A DNA stretch of 64,000 bases from G963668345 sp965206025 (lineage in GTDB: Bacteria > Acidobacteriota > Terriglobia > Bryobacterales > UBA6623): contig CBDBIU010000005.1 in assembly GCA_965206025.1 (NCBI GenBank), positions 62,001 through 126,000 on the forward strand, written 5' to 3'. Below the pieces are notes generated by a model. It did not search any database, was not told the origin of the DNA, and saw only the letters and a list, made by a program, of their open reading frames with translations. Positions 17,291 to 25,647 of the stretch are shown here, piece by piece. The position numbers and the translations under genes are program-made. Within the stretch, counting starts at the first letter, position 1. Every line of letters starts with the position of its first letter.

Positions 17291-18025
17291 CTATGAAAAC
17301 CCCTGGATGGTGGGAGTGATGACCAAATCAGGCACGGTCGCGCGCGGAGGAAGGGCGGCGACGAATAAGGCTGCCGCCGCCAAGTCTTCCGGCTGGAGCA
17401 TCTTCTTTCGGGCCTCCGGGGGAGGAACTTGTGGGCGATCCTCCAGCAGCGGCGTGTCTACTTCACCGGGATAGATTACGCAGGACCGGATTCCCCGCGG
17501 TCCTTCTTCGAGACCGACGCCCCGGCTCAGCCCCGATAGTCCGAACTTGGCTGCAATGTAGCTCGCTCCGCTGATCTTGTTAGCCCGCAGACCGGCTATC
17601 GAAGAAACATTGATGATCAGACCATCGCCGCGCGACCGCATTCCAGGAAGAACTTCGTGGAGACAATAGAAAGCCCCCTTGAGAGCTACGTCCACGATGC
17701 CTTCGAAATCCTCTGTGGTCAATTCGTCCAGCCACCGGCGCTTAACGTTAATGGCGGCGTTGTTGACAAGAATGTTCGTAGGACCGAATTGTTGCTCGGC
17801 CCACTGCACAAGGGCGCGGACGGCGTCCCGGTCGGAGACGTCCGCCGACCTCGGCAGCACTCGCTGAGCAGCCTCGCCCGAGGCTAGTCGGGTATCCTCC
17901 AACTTCTTTTGGTTTCTGCCGACGGCGACCACTCGCGCGCCTTCCTGGGCGAAGCATAGTGTTATCGCCCGCCCGATCCCGCTGCCGGCCCCGGTAACAA
18001 TAGCGGTTTTCCCTTCCAGCTTCAT
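17291..18025 (-). CDS. Short-chain dehydrogenase/reductase (SDR)
   Basis: A 244-residue classical SDR, an NAD(P)-dependent oxidoreductase. It has the cofactor loop TGAGSGIG near the N-terminus, NNAA for the central sheet, a catalytic Ser in INVSSIAG, and a YxxxK dyad in SYIAAKFG. PGEVDTPLL follows, where classical SDRs usually have PGxVxT. Length is typical. Substrate is unknown; the sequence resembles FabG-like 3-ketoacyl or sugar/alcohol reductases. It begins 7 nt after the end of a glycosidase-like fragment on the same strand. Confidence 0.9.
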   Translation of the reverse strand: MKLEGKTAIVTGAGSGIGRAITLCFAQEGARVVAVGRNQKKLEDTRLASGEAAQRVLPRSADVSDRDAVRALVQWAEQQFGPTNILVNNAAINVKRRWLDELTTEDFEGIVDVALKGAFYCLHEVLPGMRSRGDGLIINVSSIAGLRANKISGASYIAAKFGLSGLSRGVGLEEGPRGIRSCVIYPGEVDTPLLEDRPQVPPPEARKKMLQPEDLAAAALFVAALPPRATVPDLVITPTIQGFS

Positions 18026-18031
18026 TTTGGT

Positions 18032-18244
18032 TTAGACCTCCCTCGTACGCCAAGCATTCGGTTGCACGCCATCAAGAAACCCTTGCGCTAATTGCTCCGC
18101 CACTTTCTTGTAAAGAAGGACCACGGCGCTGGGCTGCTCCGGTACGCGGACTCTTAAGCCTGACCCCATCAGTTCGCCTCCGGTCTTCGTCTCGGCGGTA
18201 CCGTCATCGACGTTCCTGAAAGTATAGCGAGCCTGGGCATCCAA
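18032..18244 (-). pseudogene. C-terminal fragment resembling a glycoside-hydrolase beta-sandwich
   Basis: Seventy codons read YTFRNVDDGTAETKTGGELM and then GLRVRVPEQPSAVVLLYKK. This resembles the last beta-sandwich strands of GH36-like or related glycosidases (GxELMxxGLxVxLPxxxSAxxxxYxR). Everything upstream is dispersed repeat (18291 onward), so the gene appears beheaded. It may have been co-transcribed with the SDR. Family recognition is tentative. Confidence 0.4.
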
Positions 18245-18290
18245 ACCTCGCAGCCTGAATCGGGCCGTCAGCCAGGATTGTCGGCGCCAT

Positions 18291-18339
18291 GCGATGTCGC
18301 CACGAACGGCGACACGGCGCCCAAGAATGCGCGCGCCAC
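18291..18339 (+). repeat. GTCGCC-hairpin repeat, copy 2
   Basis: GCGATGTCGCCACGAACGGC is followed by GACACGGCGCCCAAGAATGC and GCGCGCCAC. The hairpin arms GTCGCC/GGCGAC are intact. Same family as 12122-12170 and 33294-33342. It adjoins the truncated glycosidase fragment. Confidence 0.75.
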
Positions 18340-18373
18340 GTTTGCTCCGGCGGGAAGTTAGAGAGCCCTCCTA

Positions 18374-18610
18374 CGCCGCTTTTCTCAGCAGGTAGCGAGG
18401 CGAATTGCGCGAGAGGTCCGTCAGTACGAGGCGCGCGACACTCTCCGGGCGGAGGCGGACTTCGCGGGTGTTGCTTGGCCCACTCGTATCTCGGCGCTAC
18501 CGAAATAAGCAGTGACTTCCGTTCAGCGTCCGACCGGGAAACTACGTTGAGCACGGCGAGCAAGCGCGACACGGTAACGGCGGGCCGATGGCGTGCTTCG
18601 ACCGTCGAGT
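18374..18610. repeat. CTAG-TIR element, long variant with internal insertion
   Basis: It begins CGCTTTTCTCAGCAGGTAGCG, continues through GTCAGTACGAGGCGCGCGAC, and ends in the TTGAGCACGGCGAGCAAGCG part of the family. Between these lies about 60-80 nt (ATCTCGGCGCTACCGAAATA, GACTTCCGTTCAGCGTCCG) that is missing from the 184-bp copy but present, reversed, near 30610-30690. Terminal CTAG tetrads are not preserved. Confidence 0.7.
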
Positions 18611-18651
18611 ACCGACAAATGCAGGCCGGGTTGAAACGCGTCAACCAAGCT

Positions 18652-18759
18652 TTACGACCCGCGCTGAGCACCGCCGGGGCGACTGCTTTTCTTCTTCGTG
18701 TTGAGCGTCAATGTCAGAAGCAGTATCAGGAAAGCAACGGACAACATTATGGGCAACAT
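18652..18759 (-). CDS. Small single-pass membrane protein (35 residues)
   Basis: An ATG at 18759 opens 35 codons reading MLPIMLSVAFLILLLTLTLN then TKKKSSRPGGAQRGS. One hydrophobic helix (residues 2-19) is followed by a short basic, flexible tail. AGGAAGGAG stands 11 nt upstream of the ATG, a good ribosome-binding site. The composition (continuous hydrophobic helix, then KKK) is unlike random translation of GC-rich DNA. Function unknown; such proteins often accompany membrane complexes. Confidence 0.45.
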   Translation of the reverse strand: MLPIMLSVAFLILLLTLTLNTKKKSSRPGGAQRGS

Positions 18760-19090
18760 GGCGGTAGAGGCTCCTTCCTGTGCGTAATCGTTCTAGAACT
18801 ATTCTGAGCTGAGCGTCAGGTTCAAAAACAATGGATCGACGGTACCTTTCTAAATTGGTTCTGCGGTACCTGTTTTCTCTACAAAGAAGCCCCTACATCT
18901 AGGGTAGGTGACAGTCGTACCGCCAACCCGCTCCCCTTATGCGACTCCGGTGGGCCGGCGTACGGACGCGCGGGTCATCGTTAGCCCTCGTTAGCCCGCT
19001 TTTCTCACCACGTGGCGAGGCGGAGTGCGTGAGAACCCTCGCAACCGTTTGGCGGGATGGCGACTACATTTTCCTGTGCCCCGACCTCCG
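18760..19090. other. Intergenic stretch with one CTAG-type repeat end
   Basis: Nothing coding was recognised. An isolated copy of the repeat's left end (TTAGCCCGCTTTTCTCACCA, then CGTGGCGAGGCGGAGTGCG) lies at 18992-19040. The AT-richer part around 18800-18910 may hold the promoter of the 35-residue protein, but no clear boxes were assigned. Confidence 0.5.
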
Positions 19091-20674
19091 TCAAGGAGAT
19101 CCGGCGAGTCGCCGCGCTAGGCGGAGGTTCGCCTCAATGCGAGGGGAGTGCGGCATGAGCGTCGCGGCCTGCTCGAAGTGGTCGAGCGCCTCGGGGAAAC
19201 GGCGTTGCCTCATAGCGATCACGCCCAGGTCATTGTGGGTAATGGCCTCCTGCTCAATCAGCCGGGGGCCGGGAGCGAGCCGGTCGAGGGCCGGGCTGAT
19301 GGCGACAAAGGTTTTCATGGCGTTGGGATCGGGGAAGGTGCTGTCGACGAACTCGAACAGGCCCAGATGCAAGTGCAGGAGGGTGGAAAAGCATAAGACG
19401 GGCCAGGCAGCGGGACGCCAGCGGTCCCAGCGGTGCGCGGCAGCGTGAGCGCCAGCCCCGGCAAAGGCAAGGATCATGAGCTGCGGCAGGAAATCCTGGG
19501 CGTAGCGCCTCGACGCAGCGTCGAAGGTCAGGAGAAACAGAAATGCCAGCCCAGCGGAAACAGCCACCGTTCCGAGAAAGAGACTGGCCGGCGCAAAGGC
19601 GGGATCTCGGCGGCAGAGGCGCAGCAGGGATCCACCGGCCAGCAGCAGAAACGGGGACGCGAGCAGTAGAGACGACATGCTGTCGGCGCGCAGCGTGGTG
19701 CGGCGGGGCTGCCAGCCTCGGTGAATGATCCAGGGGAGGTCGCGGCTGAAGTGGGGCGGGGCAACGACGTAATGGAGGAAGTTTTCGGGAATCCGGTCCA
19801 GCGCGGACAAGCGATGGCTGGGCCCGCGCAGGTAGGTGGTTCCGTATTCCCAGGGCGAGCCGAAGCGGGCGTAGTTGTAGGCCGCCATCAGCAGCGCGCA
19901 GGCCACTAGGGGAAGACCCAGGGTCGCAGCCTGCCGCAGACGCGCCCGGACGGGGATCCTGCGGAGGTGGTGGAAGGCGCAGAGTCCCGCCAGCAGGGCC
20001 GCGCCATGCAAGACGTAGTTGACCCTGGTCGCAATACCGAGGCCGGCGGCGAGACCGGCGGCCGCGAGCCACCCCGCGGTCCCATGCTCAAGGTAGAAGA
20101 GGAAGAACAACCAGGCTACCAGGAGCAACAGGGCCGCAAAAACGATGCTCTCGTGGTAGACCGACGCGTACCAGGCCACCAGCGCTGCCGGGGTGCCGAA
20201 GGCAAACGCCAGAACGAACCATACGCAAAGCCACTTGGGGATCCAGGGAAACCAAAGCCGGCGCAGGGCGACGAGGATCTCGAAGAACACGACAGCACTC
20301 AGCCAGCCGGCCAGCAGGCAGGCCACGCGGTCAGAGAGCGCTACGCCGAACAGACGAGCGGCGGCGTGGAGGAAGGCCGGGAAGGGTCCCCACTGAAAGT
20401 AATAGCGGCCGTGGTAGGGAATGAGGTCCTGAACGGTCGAAGTGGGGAGGACGTGGAGGCGGCCGGCGAGGAAGGCGTCGGCCAAGAGGTTGTAGTAGCC
20501 CATCAAGTCGCTGAAGTCGAACTGGCCCCAGGTGGCGATGGCGGCATAGGCGAGCCAAATGCCGGCGGCGAGCAGCAGCCTGTCACGGCGCGTGAACTGG
20601 CCGGGCTTGGGTGATGCGGCAGGCGGCGGTGCCGAGGCGGAGGATCGGGACTTGCGATGTCGTCGAGGCGCCAT
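19091..20674 (-). CDS. Polytopic membrane protein with C-terminal TPR
   Basis: A 527-residue protein with a basic N-terminal tail, about 10-11 hydrophobic segments (38 to about 440) and a C-terminal TPR-like unit (THNDLGVIAMRQRRFPEALD followed by HFEQAATLMP). The early loop (FDFSDLMGYYNLLADAFLAG with YHGRYYFQWGPFPAFLHAAA) resembles the first luminal or periplasmic loop of GT39/GT-C type glycosyltransferases, which use polyprenyl-phosphate sugars. The usual acidic pair is only partly evident, so the enzyme class is an inference. Transcription is minus-strand and probably independent. Confidence 0.65.
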   Translation of the reverse strand: MAPRRHRKSRSSASAPPPAASPKPGQFTRRDRLLLAAGIWLAYAAIATWGQFDFSDLMGYYNLLADAFLAGRLHVLPTSTVQDLIPYHGRYYFQWGPFPAFLHAAARLFGVALSDRVACLLAGWLSAVVFFEILVALRRLWFPWIPKWLCVWFVLAFAFGTPAALVAWYASVYHESIVFAALLLLVAWLFFLFYLEHGTAGWLAAAGLAAGLGIATRVNYVLHGAALLAGLCAFHHLRRIPVRARLRQAATLGLPLVACALLMAAYNYARFGSPWEYGTTYLRGPSHRLSALDRIPENFLHYVVAPPHFSRDLPWIIHRGWQPRRTTLRADSMSSLLLASPFLLLAGGSLLRLCRRDPAFAPASLFLGTVAVSAGLAFLFLLTFDAASRRYAQDFLPQLMILAFAGAGAHAAAHRWDRWRPAAWPVLCFSTLLHLHLGLFEFVDSTFPDPNAMKTFVAISPALDRLAPGPRLIEQEAITHNDLGVIAMRQRRFPEALDHFEQAATLMPHSPRIEANLRLARRLAGSP

Positions 20675-20742
20675 CGGCCGGGGTGAGGAAAACTACACGA
20701 TACCCCAGCAGAGGACTTTGAGAAAGTAAGACCCTCGCGGTT

Positions 20743-20926
20743 CTAGCCCGCTTTCCTCACCACCTGACGGTCGAAGCACGCCATAAGCCCGCCATTACTG
20801 CGTTGCGCCTGCCACCGTACTCAACGTACTGTTCAAGCACGCCTCCGCTCGCTGAGCGGCGCGCGCCTTGTACTGACGGGTCTCTCACGCACTTCGCCTC
20901 GCCACGTGGTGAGCAAAGCGGGCTAG
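20743..20926. repeat. CTAG-TIR element, best full-length copy (184 bp)
   Basis: The ends are CTAGCCCGCTTTCCTCACCAC (20743-20763) and the reverse complement of CTAGCCCGCTTTGCTCACCAC (20906-20926), inverted with one mismatch in 21. The interior holds CTGCGTTGCG and the TGTACTGACGGGTCTCTCACG block, shared with the other copies. No open frame spans it. The structure (long inverted ends, no transposase, many copies) fits a MITE-like or REP-like element. Confidence 0.85.
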
Positions 20927-21240
20927 AGTTTCCGGTTGGTCGGAAGCGGCAGCCATTGGCAACCGGGTCTCGCGCCTACCGCCTCAGTTTCACGACGAAG
21001 GGGGGGCTGGAAGCTTGATCCGAGGCTCTCCGACCGTCGAGTCTCCCCGCCCGTCAGCGAGTTGGCGGGCTCGATGCAACGGTGAACGACCTTCTTTCCA
21101 TGCGCTGCCCCCGGGTCCCCGGCGGTTTTGGAGCGCGCTATCGAGAGCGTCCTTCAGCTTGAGCCAGCCACCTCCACGATCACAGCCGTCATTGGCGCCT
21201 GCTACCCCAGCGGGCCACAGCCGCGGCAGTTCGACTCGCC
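20927..21240. other. Intergenic stretch downstream of the RluD-type gene
   Basis: No convincing gene, RNA or terminator was recognised. Open frames here are extensions or shadows of the pseudouridine synthase region, without family features. Confidence 0.45.
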
Positions 21241-22239
21241 TCACGATGACTCTTGCTGCCGGAGAGTTGCGCTTCGTTGCACGTCCAGGGCATCCAATAC
21301 ACTCTGGAGCTCGATTGGCAGAGGCGCCTCGATCTCCAAGGCGGCGTCGGTCGAGGGGTGGCGACATGCGATCGTTCTTGCGTGGAGGAAGAAACGCTCG
21401 AGTCGGGGAAGTTCAGCGACCGCGGCCGGCGCCCCGTAAAGGCGGTCTCCGACGACGGGATGCCCGATCGAGGATAGGTGTACGCGGATCTGGTGCGTGC
21501 GCCCGGTGGCGATGCGAACTTCAAGCAGCGTAAAGGACGGCCAGCGTTGCACCGGGCGAAAATCGGTTTGCGCCGACCGGCCGGAGCGGCCGGCGGCCAT
21601 TCTTGCGCGCTGCCGGCGATCACGATGGACGGGCGTTTCCAGGCGCGTCCACCACTGGCCGTCGGCTTCCACGCGCCTACCCTTCGGGTGAAGTCGGGCG
21701 GCATCGCCGTGGACCAAGGCGCAGTACGTTTTCTTGACTTGCCGGGACTGAAACTGCCGCGCCAGGCGACGGTGCGAGCGGTCGTTCTTTGCGATCAGCA
21801 GGACGCCGCTGGTGAGTCGATCCAGCCGGTGTACGATTCCCGGACGCAGTTCGCCGCCTGCCGCCGAGAGTTCTCCGAAGTGGTGCAACAAGGCGTTTAC
21901 AAGCGTTCCCGACGTGGCTCCTCCACCGGCGTGCACCGTCATGCCGGCCGGCTTGTTGACGGCCGCGAGGTCCTCGTCTTCATAGAGAATGTCGAGCGGA
22001 ATTTCCTCAGCGAAGGCGTTTAGTGGCTCGGCCGGACCAGGATCGAGTGAAATCAACTCCGTTCCGCGCAGTTTGAGGGAAGGCTTGCCAGGCGCCTGGT
22101 CGATGGCGACCCGTCCGGCGCGAATCCATTGTTGAATGCGTGCCCGACTGGCTTGGGGCATTTTTTCCGCCAGGAATCGATCCAAGCGTTTGCCGGCATC
22201 CTCGGCTGTGGCCTGGGAGCGCACGTTTCCCTTCAGCAT
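21241..22239 (-). CDS. rluD: RluA/RluD-family 23S rRNA pseudouridine synthase
   Basis: A 332-residue enzyme that isomerises uridines in 23S rRNA to pseudouridine. An N-terminal S4 RNA-binding domain (about 14-60: KRLDRFLAEKMP, SRARIQQWIRAGRV) precedes the catalytic domain. That domain shows VNKPAGMTVHAG, the catalytic-aspartate motif HRLDRLTSG (Asp140), KTYCALVHG, and a C-terminal TGRTHQIRVHL and GDRLYG. I place the start at ATG 22239. A longer frame (to 22278) exists, but its extra codons are the end of a dispersed CTAG-type repeat, so that extension is probably not native. RluD rather than RluC is likely but not certain. Confidence 0.92.
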   Translation of the reverse strand: MLKGNVRSQATAEDAGKRLDRFLAEKMPQASRARIQQWIRAGRVAIDQAPGKPSLKLRGTELISLDPGPAEPLNAFAEEIPLDILYEDEDLAAVNKPAGMTVHAGGGATSGTLVNALLHHFGELSAAGGELRPGIVHRLDRLTSGVLLIAKNDRSHRRLARQFQSRQVKKTYCALVHGDAARLHPKGRRVEADGQWWTRLETPVHRDRRQRARMAAGRSGRSAQTDFRPVQRWPSFTLLEVRIATGRTHQIRVHLSSIGHPVVGDRLYGAPAAVAELPRLERFFLHARTIACRHPSTDAALEIEAPLPIELQSVLDALDVQRSATLRQQESS

Positions 22240-22257
22240 ACCTGCCCGAGAGAGGGT

Positions 22258-22457
22258 ATAGCCCGCTTTTCTCACCACGTGGCGAGACGAAGTGCGTGAG
22301 AGGCCGGTCAGTACAAGGCGCGCGACGCTCGGCGACTCATTTTCTGAGAAATGCGAGCGTACTTGAACCCTACGTTGAGCACGGCGAGCAAGCGCAACGA
22401 TGTCATGGCGGGCCTATTGCGCGCTTCGACCGTCAGGTGGTGAGAAATGCGGGATAG
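22258..22457. repeat. CTAG-TIR element, 200-bp copy upstream of the pseudouridine synthase
   Basis: It starts TAGCCCGCTTTTCTCACCAC and ends GGTGGTGAGAAATGCGGGATAG. It contains AGGCGCGCGACGCTCGGCGA and TTGAGCACGGCGAGCAAGCG. Its left end lies 18 nt from the rluD start codon, so the element occupies the promoter region. An extra internal palindrome, CTCATTTTCTGAGAAATGCGAG, is present (about 22340-22365). Confidence 0.8.
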
Positions 22458-22612
22458 CGCTCGCCCCGGAGGAGCCGCCTGGCTGCCGCCCTCCGTGCCC
22501 CTAAAACCTCTGCGCCGCGCTCGGAATTCTAGGGAATAATTCGAGTATGCCAACGCTCGGGGTTTCGGCGTCCACCCCTTGACGGCGCTACCGGCCGCCC
22601 GCCGTAACAGAT
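22458..22612. other. Short gap downstream of the TRAP permease
   Basis: No gene seen. It contains GTCCACCCCTTGACGG-type unique sequence, and no terminator was recognised. Confidence 0.4.
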
Positions 22613-24424
22613 CTATCTGCCGTACCAGTCGACAAGCGTAAGGGTCAGCGCGGGGACATAGGTGATCAGAAGCACGGCGATCAACAGGATCACGACATAG
22701 GGAAACGTCGAGCGATAGACGCGGGTCAGCGGCTGCTTGAAACGGAAAGACGACAGGAACAGGTTCTCGCCCATGGGCGGCATCAGGTAGCCGAGCTCCA
22801 TGTTCGCGAGAAAGATGATGCCCAGGTGAATCGGGTCGATGCCATAGGCAATCCCCATGGGATGGATCAGCGGCACCAGAACAATGATGGCCGAGTAGAT
22901 GTCCATCAGAGCCCCCACCATAATCAGCAGGATATTGAGGGCCAACAGAAACACCAACGGAGACTCGATGTGCGTTTGCACCCATTCGACGGCAAGCGTC
23001 GGCACTTGGGTGAGAATGAGGAAGCTGGTGAATCCCAGGGCCATCCCGAGAATGATCATGAACCCCCCCACCAGCGTGGCGCTCTCGATGAACACTCCCG
23101 GCAGGTCGCGAGTTACATGTAGCGTTCGATGCACCAAGCACTCGATGAAGAGGGCGTAGAGCACGGTAACCGCCGAGGCTTCGACCAGTGTGGCGAACCC
23201 GCCGAAAATGCCGCCGAGTACGATGACCGGCATCAACATATCCCACTTGGATTCCCACAGCGCGGCAAGCGCTTCTTGCCGGCGAAATGGGGTCCGCGTG
23301 GCCCCGCTGAACCAGCCCCGCTGGGCGGCCCAAGCCGCCACCACGACGACGAGCAGCACGCCGGGTACGAGTCCTCCAATGAAGAGCTGTTCGATTGGCT
23401 GCCTGGCCTTCACCCCGTAAAGAATCACGGGCAGACTGGGGGCGAACAATAATCCGATCGATCCCGATACGGTGACCAGCCCCACCGATGTGGGCTCGGG
23501 ATAGCGGGCCTTGAGCAGGACGGGAAGCAAGAGACCGCCCATCGAGAGAATGGTGATGCCGGAAGCTCCCGTGAGGGGCGTGAAGAAAGCCAGCAGGAGG
23601 GTCGTGACGATGGCCAGTCCACCCGGCATCCAGCCGAACGTCGCCGTGAAGAGGCGCATCAAGCGCCGGCTGGCTCCGCCTTCCGCCAGGATGTAGCCTC
23701 CCAAGGTAAACAGCGGAATGGCCGGCAGCATCTCCTCTGAGCTGAGCCGGTACGTTTCGCCCGGGACGGCATTCGCCGGCGTGCCGTCCCTCCAGAGCAG
23801 AAGCAGCGCCGCCCCGCCGATGGCCGTGAATATCGGCATCCCGAGGGCGGTGGCGATGACAATAAGCAGGCCCGCCGGCAGAAGAACGTCGATCTGATCA
23901 AGAGAAGGGATCAGCCCGAAAATGGCGGGAACGGCTAGTCCGAGCGAGGCCAGCAAACGCCCGCGGGGGCGCTTCGAGGCGTGCCAGATCATCCGGCCGG
24001 TGATTACACCGAAGCCCGCCGGCATAACAAGAAGCGCTACCCAAACGGGAATCCCCCAGGCAACCGTCTCCCCCGCGCCGCGCTCGATGCGAACCAAATC
24101 GAGGCTGGCCAGCAACAAGCAGGCGGCTATCCCGGCAGCCAGCGCTGAAGTCAAAATCCCGACGGCGCCGCGAAACCGGGAGGGAAGAAAGCTTTGCGTC
24201 GAAAGAGCCAGGTGGCGGTCCGAGCGCGAAGCCAGCGCGGCGCCCAGGATGGCCACCCACAAGGTAAGATGCTGCACGACGGGGATCGATCCCGCAATGC
24301 CGCGGCCCACCAACAGGCGGCCGGAAATTTCCACCAGTGGAAGCGCGGCCATCGCTGTCAGCACGGCGATCGAAAGCGAGTTTTCGATTCGCGCGACGGC
24401 CGTGGGCTGCTCGGGACGGGACAT
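22613..24424 (-). CDS. TRAP transporter fused QM permease (DctQ-DctM type)
   Basis: A 603-residue polytopic membrane protein joining the small (Q) and large (M) TRAP permease subunits. Residues 1 to about 175 contain four hydrophobic segments, with LVEISGRLLVGRGI and QHLTLWVAILGAALASR typical of DctQ. From about 185 the DctM part follows (PIFTAIGGAALLLL, IPLFTLGGYILAEGGASRRL, FFTPLTGASGITILSMG, VTVSGSIGLLFAPSLPVILYG, GYLMPPMGENLFLSSF). It imports a substrate delivered by the binding protein, driven by a Na+ or H+ gradient. It lies about 200 nt downstream of the binding-protein gene, with a palindromic repeat in the gap. Confidence 0.93.
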   Translation of the reverse strand: MSRPEQPTAVARIENSLSIAVLTAMAALPLVEISGRLLVGRGIAGSIPVVQHLTLWVAILGAALASRSDRHLALSTQSFLPSRFRGAVGILTSALAAGIAACLLLASLDLVRIERGAGETVAWGIPVWVALLVMPAGFGVITGRMIWHASKRPRGRLLASLGLAVPAIFGLIPSLDQIDVLLPAGLLIVIATALGMPIFTAIGGAALLLLWRDGTPANAVPGETYRLSSEEMLPAIPLFTLGGYILAEGGASRRLMRLFTATFGWMPGGLAIVTTLLLAFFTPLTGASGITILSMGGLLLPVLLKARYPEPTSVGLVTVSGSIGLLFAPSLPVILYGVKARQPIEQLFIGGLVPGVLLVVVVAAWAAQRGWFSGATRTPFRRQEALAALWESKWDMLMPVIVLGGIFGGFATLVEASAVTVLYALFIECLVHRTLHVTRDLPGVFIESATLVGGFMIILGMALGFTSFLILTQVPTLAVEWVQTHIESPLVFLLALNILLIMVGALMDIYSAIIVLVPLIHPMGIAYGIDPIHLGIIFLANMELGYLMPPMGENLFLSSFRFKQPLTRVYRSTFPYVVILLIAVLLITYVPALTLTLVDWYGR

Positions 24425-24568
24425 CGTGTTACCTACAAGGGGGGCGTAGTCAGTCTAACCCTAATACTCGTTACTTAGCGACCACGGATGCTCGAATCGC
24501 TCACTGGGATTCCGATCTGGCCGCATCCAGGTTGTAGGGACACAGAAGGTGGCAAACAGGCGGCCCCT

Positions 24569-24588
24569 GGGCGCGACATGTCGCGCCC
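24569..24588. repeat. 20-bp perfect CATG palindrome inside the TRAP operon
   Basis: GGGCGCGACATGTCGCGCCC has the same layout (GGGC, four bases, CATG, four complementary bases, GCCC) as the palindromes at 4391 and 6923, but different stem bases. It sits between the binding-protein stop and the permease start. It may act as an attenuating or RNA-stabilising hairpin. Confidence 0.75.
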
Positions 24589-24624
24589 GTACATGACAAA
24601 CGGTGTTCACCAGCTGGCCGTCGG

Positions 24625-25647
24625 CTAGTTTCCTGTTCGAGCGTTGCGGAACTCGTCGCGCAACCGCTTGACCTCGTCGAATAAGTCCGCGGGAACATAG
24701 CGGCCCTTCAGCTTCGGGTAGGCCTCTTCGGCCTCCGCCCTCCACAGGGCGCGCTCCCGTTCATCGAGCTTGGCCACCTTCAGACCCCGCTTCTTCATCT
24801 CCTCGATGGAGTCCGGTCCCAGACGGCGGATTTCCTCGCGCAGTTCGTCGCCGGCGGACCGCGCGGCTTCGAGCATCCGGGGTTGATAGGCCTCGGGGAT
24901 GCGGTTCCAGGCTCGCCGGCTGATTACGGTCCCGGCAACAATCGGCGAGAACTTCAGATCCATCATGTTCTTCGCCAGTTTGTAGGACCCGTCGATCATG
25001 GCGAATAAGGGAGGGACGTGGAAGGCGTTGATCAGACCGGTTTGCAGAGACGTTAGCATGTCGGTCAGAGAAAGGGGAATGACGCGGAAGCCGAACTCTT
25101 TCCACAGCTTTTCGCCGTCAGGGTCGCCGGCCGAGGTGAAGAGCTTCATCTTGCGAACGTCGTCGGGGGTCCTGGCAGGGGCCGTGCTGAAAAAGCGCAC
25201 CCAGCCCGCGTCGCCCCAGGTGAGGACTTTGAATCCTTGCTCTTCGAGCCGCTGCTCCAGACGAGGCGCAATCCTCTCCCGCACATAGTCCAGCTCTTCA
25301 TAGGATTCAAGCATCATGGGAACGTGCAGGCAGGCCACCCCATTGTCGATGCGAGACAATCCTACCTGCGAAAGAGCAACGGCCTGGATAATCCCGCGGT
25401 CGACCTTGCGGACCATCTCGGGACCGTCTCCCAGCTGCCCGCCCGGGATGACGACCACGTCAACCTCGCCGCCCGAGATCTCACGCCACTCCTGGCGGAT
25501 GCGCAACAGCGCGCCGTGCCAAGCCGAATCGCGCGGGGCGACCGATCCGAGCCGGATACGAATCTTGGCCTCGATCGCCGGGACCAAGCCGCCATGGCCG
25601 AGCAGCGCCCCCAGCAACAGCAACCTGGTAAATCGTCGGCTTCTCAT
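24625..25647 (-). CDS. TRAP transporter substrate-binding protein (TatP/DctP type)
   Basis: A 340-residue periplasmic binding protein with a signal peptide (hydrophobic 9-25, ending near EAK). The mature part has DctP-family signatures: IRIRLGSVAPRDSAWH, GEVDVVVIPGGQLGDGPEM, VPMMLESYEELDYVRERI, FKVLTWGDAGWVRFFS, KMKLFTSAGDPDGEKLWKEF and LQTGLINAFHVPP. The subgroup with TatT partners (TPAT systems) typically looks like this. It overlaps the TatT gene by 4 nt (ATGA), so translation is coupled. Ligand unknown. Confidence 0.92.
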   Translation of the reverse strand: MRSRRFTRLLLLGALLGHGGLVPAIEAKIRIRLGSVAPRDSAWHGALLRIRQEWREISGGEVDVVVIPGGQLGDGPEMVRKVDRGIIQAVALSQVGLSRIDNGVACLHVPMMLESYEELDYVRERIAPRLEQRLEEQGFKVLTWGDAGWVRFFSTAPARTPDDVRKMKLFTSAGDPDGEKLWKEFGFRVIPLSLTDMLTSLQTGLINAFHVPPLFAMIDGSYKLAKNMMDLKFSPIVAGTVISRRAWNRIPEAYQPRMLEAARSAGDELREEIRRLGPDSIEEMKKRGLKVAKLDERERALWRAEAEEAYPKLKGRYVPADLFDEVKRLRDEFRNARTGN

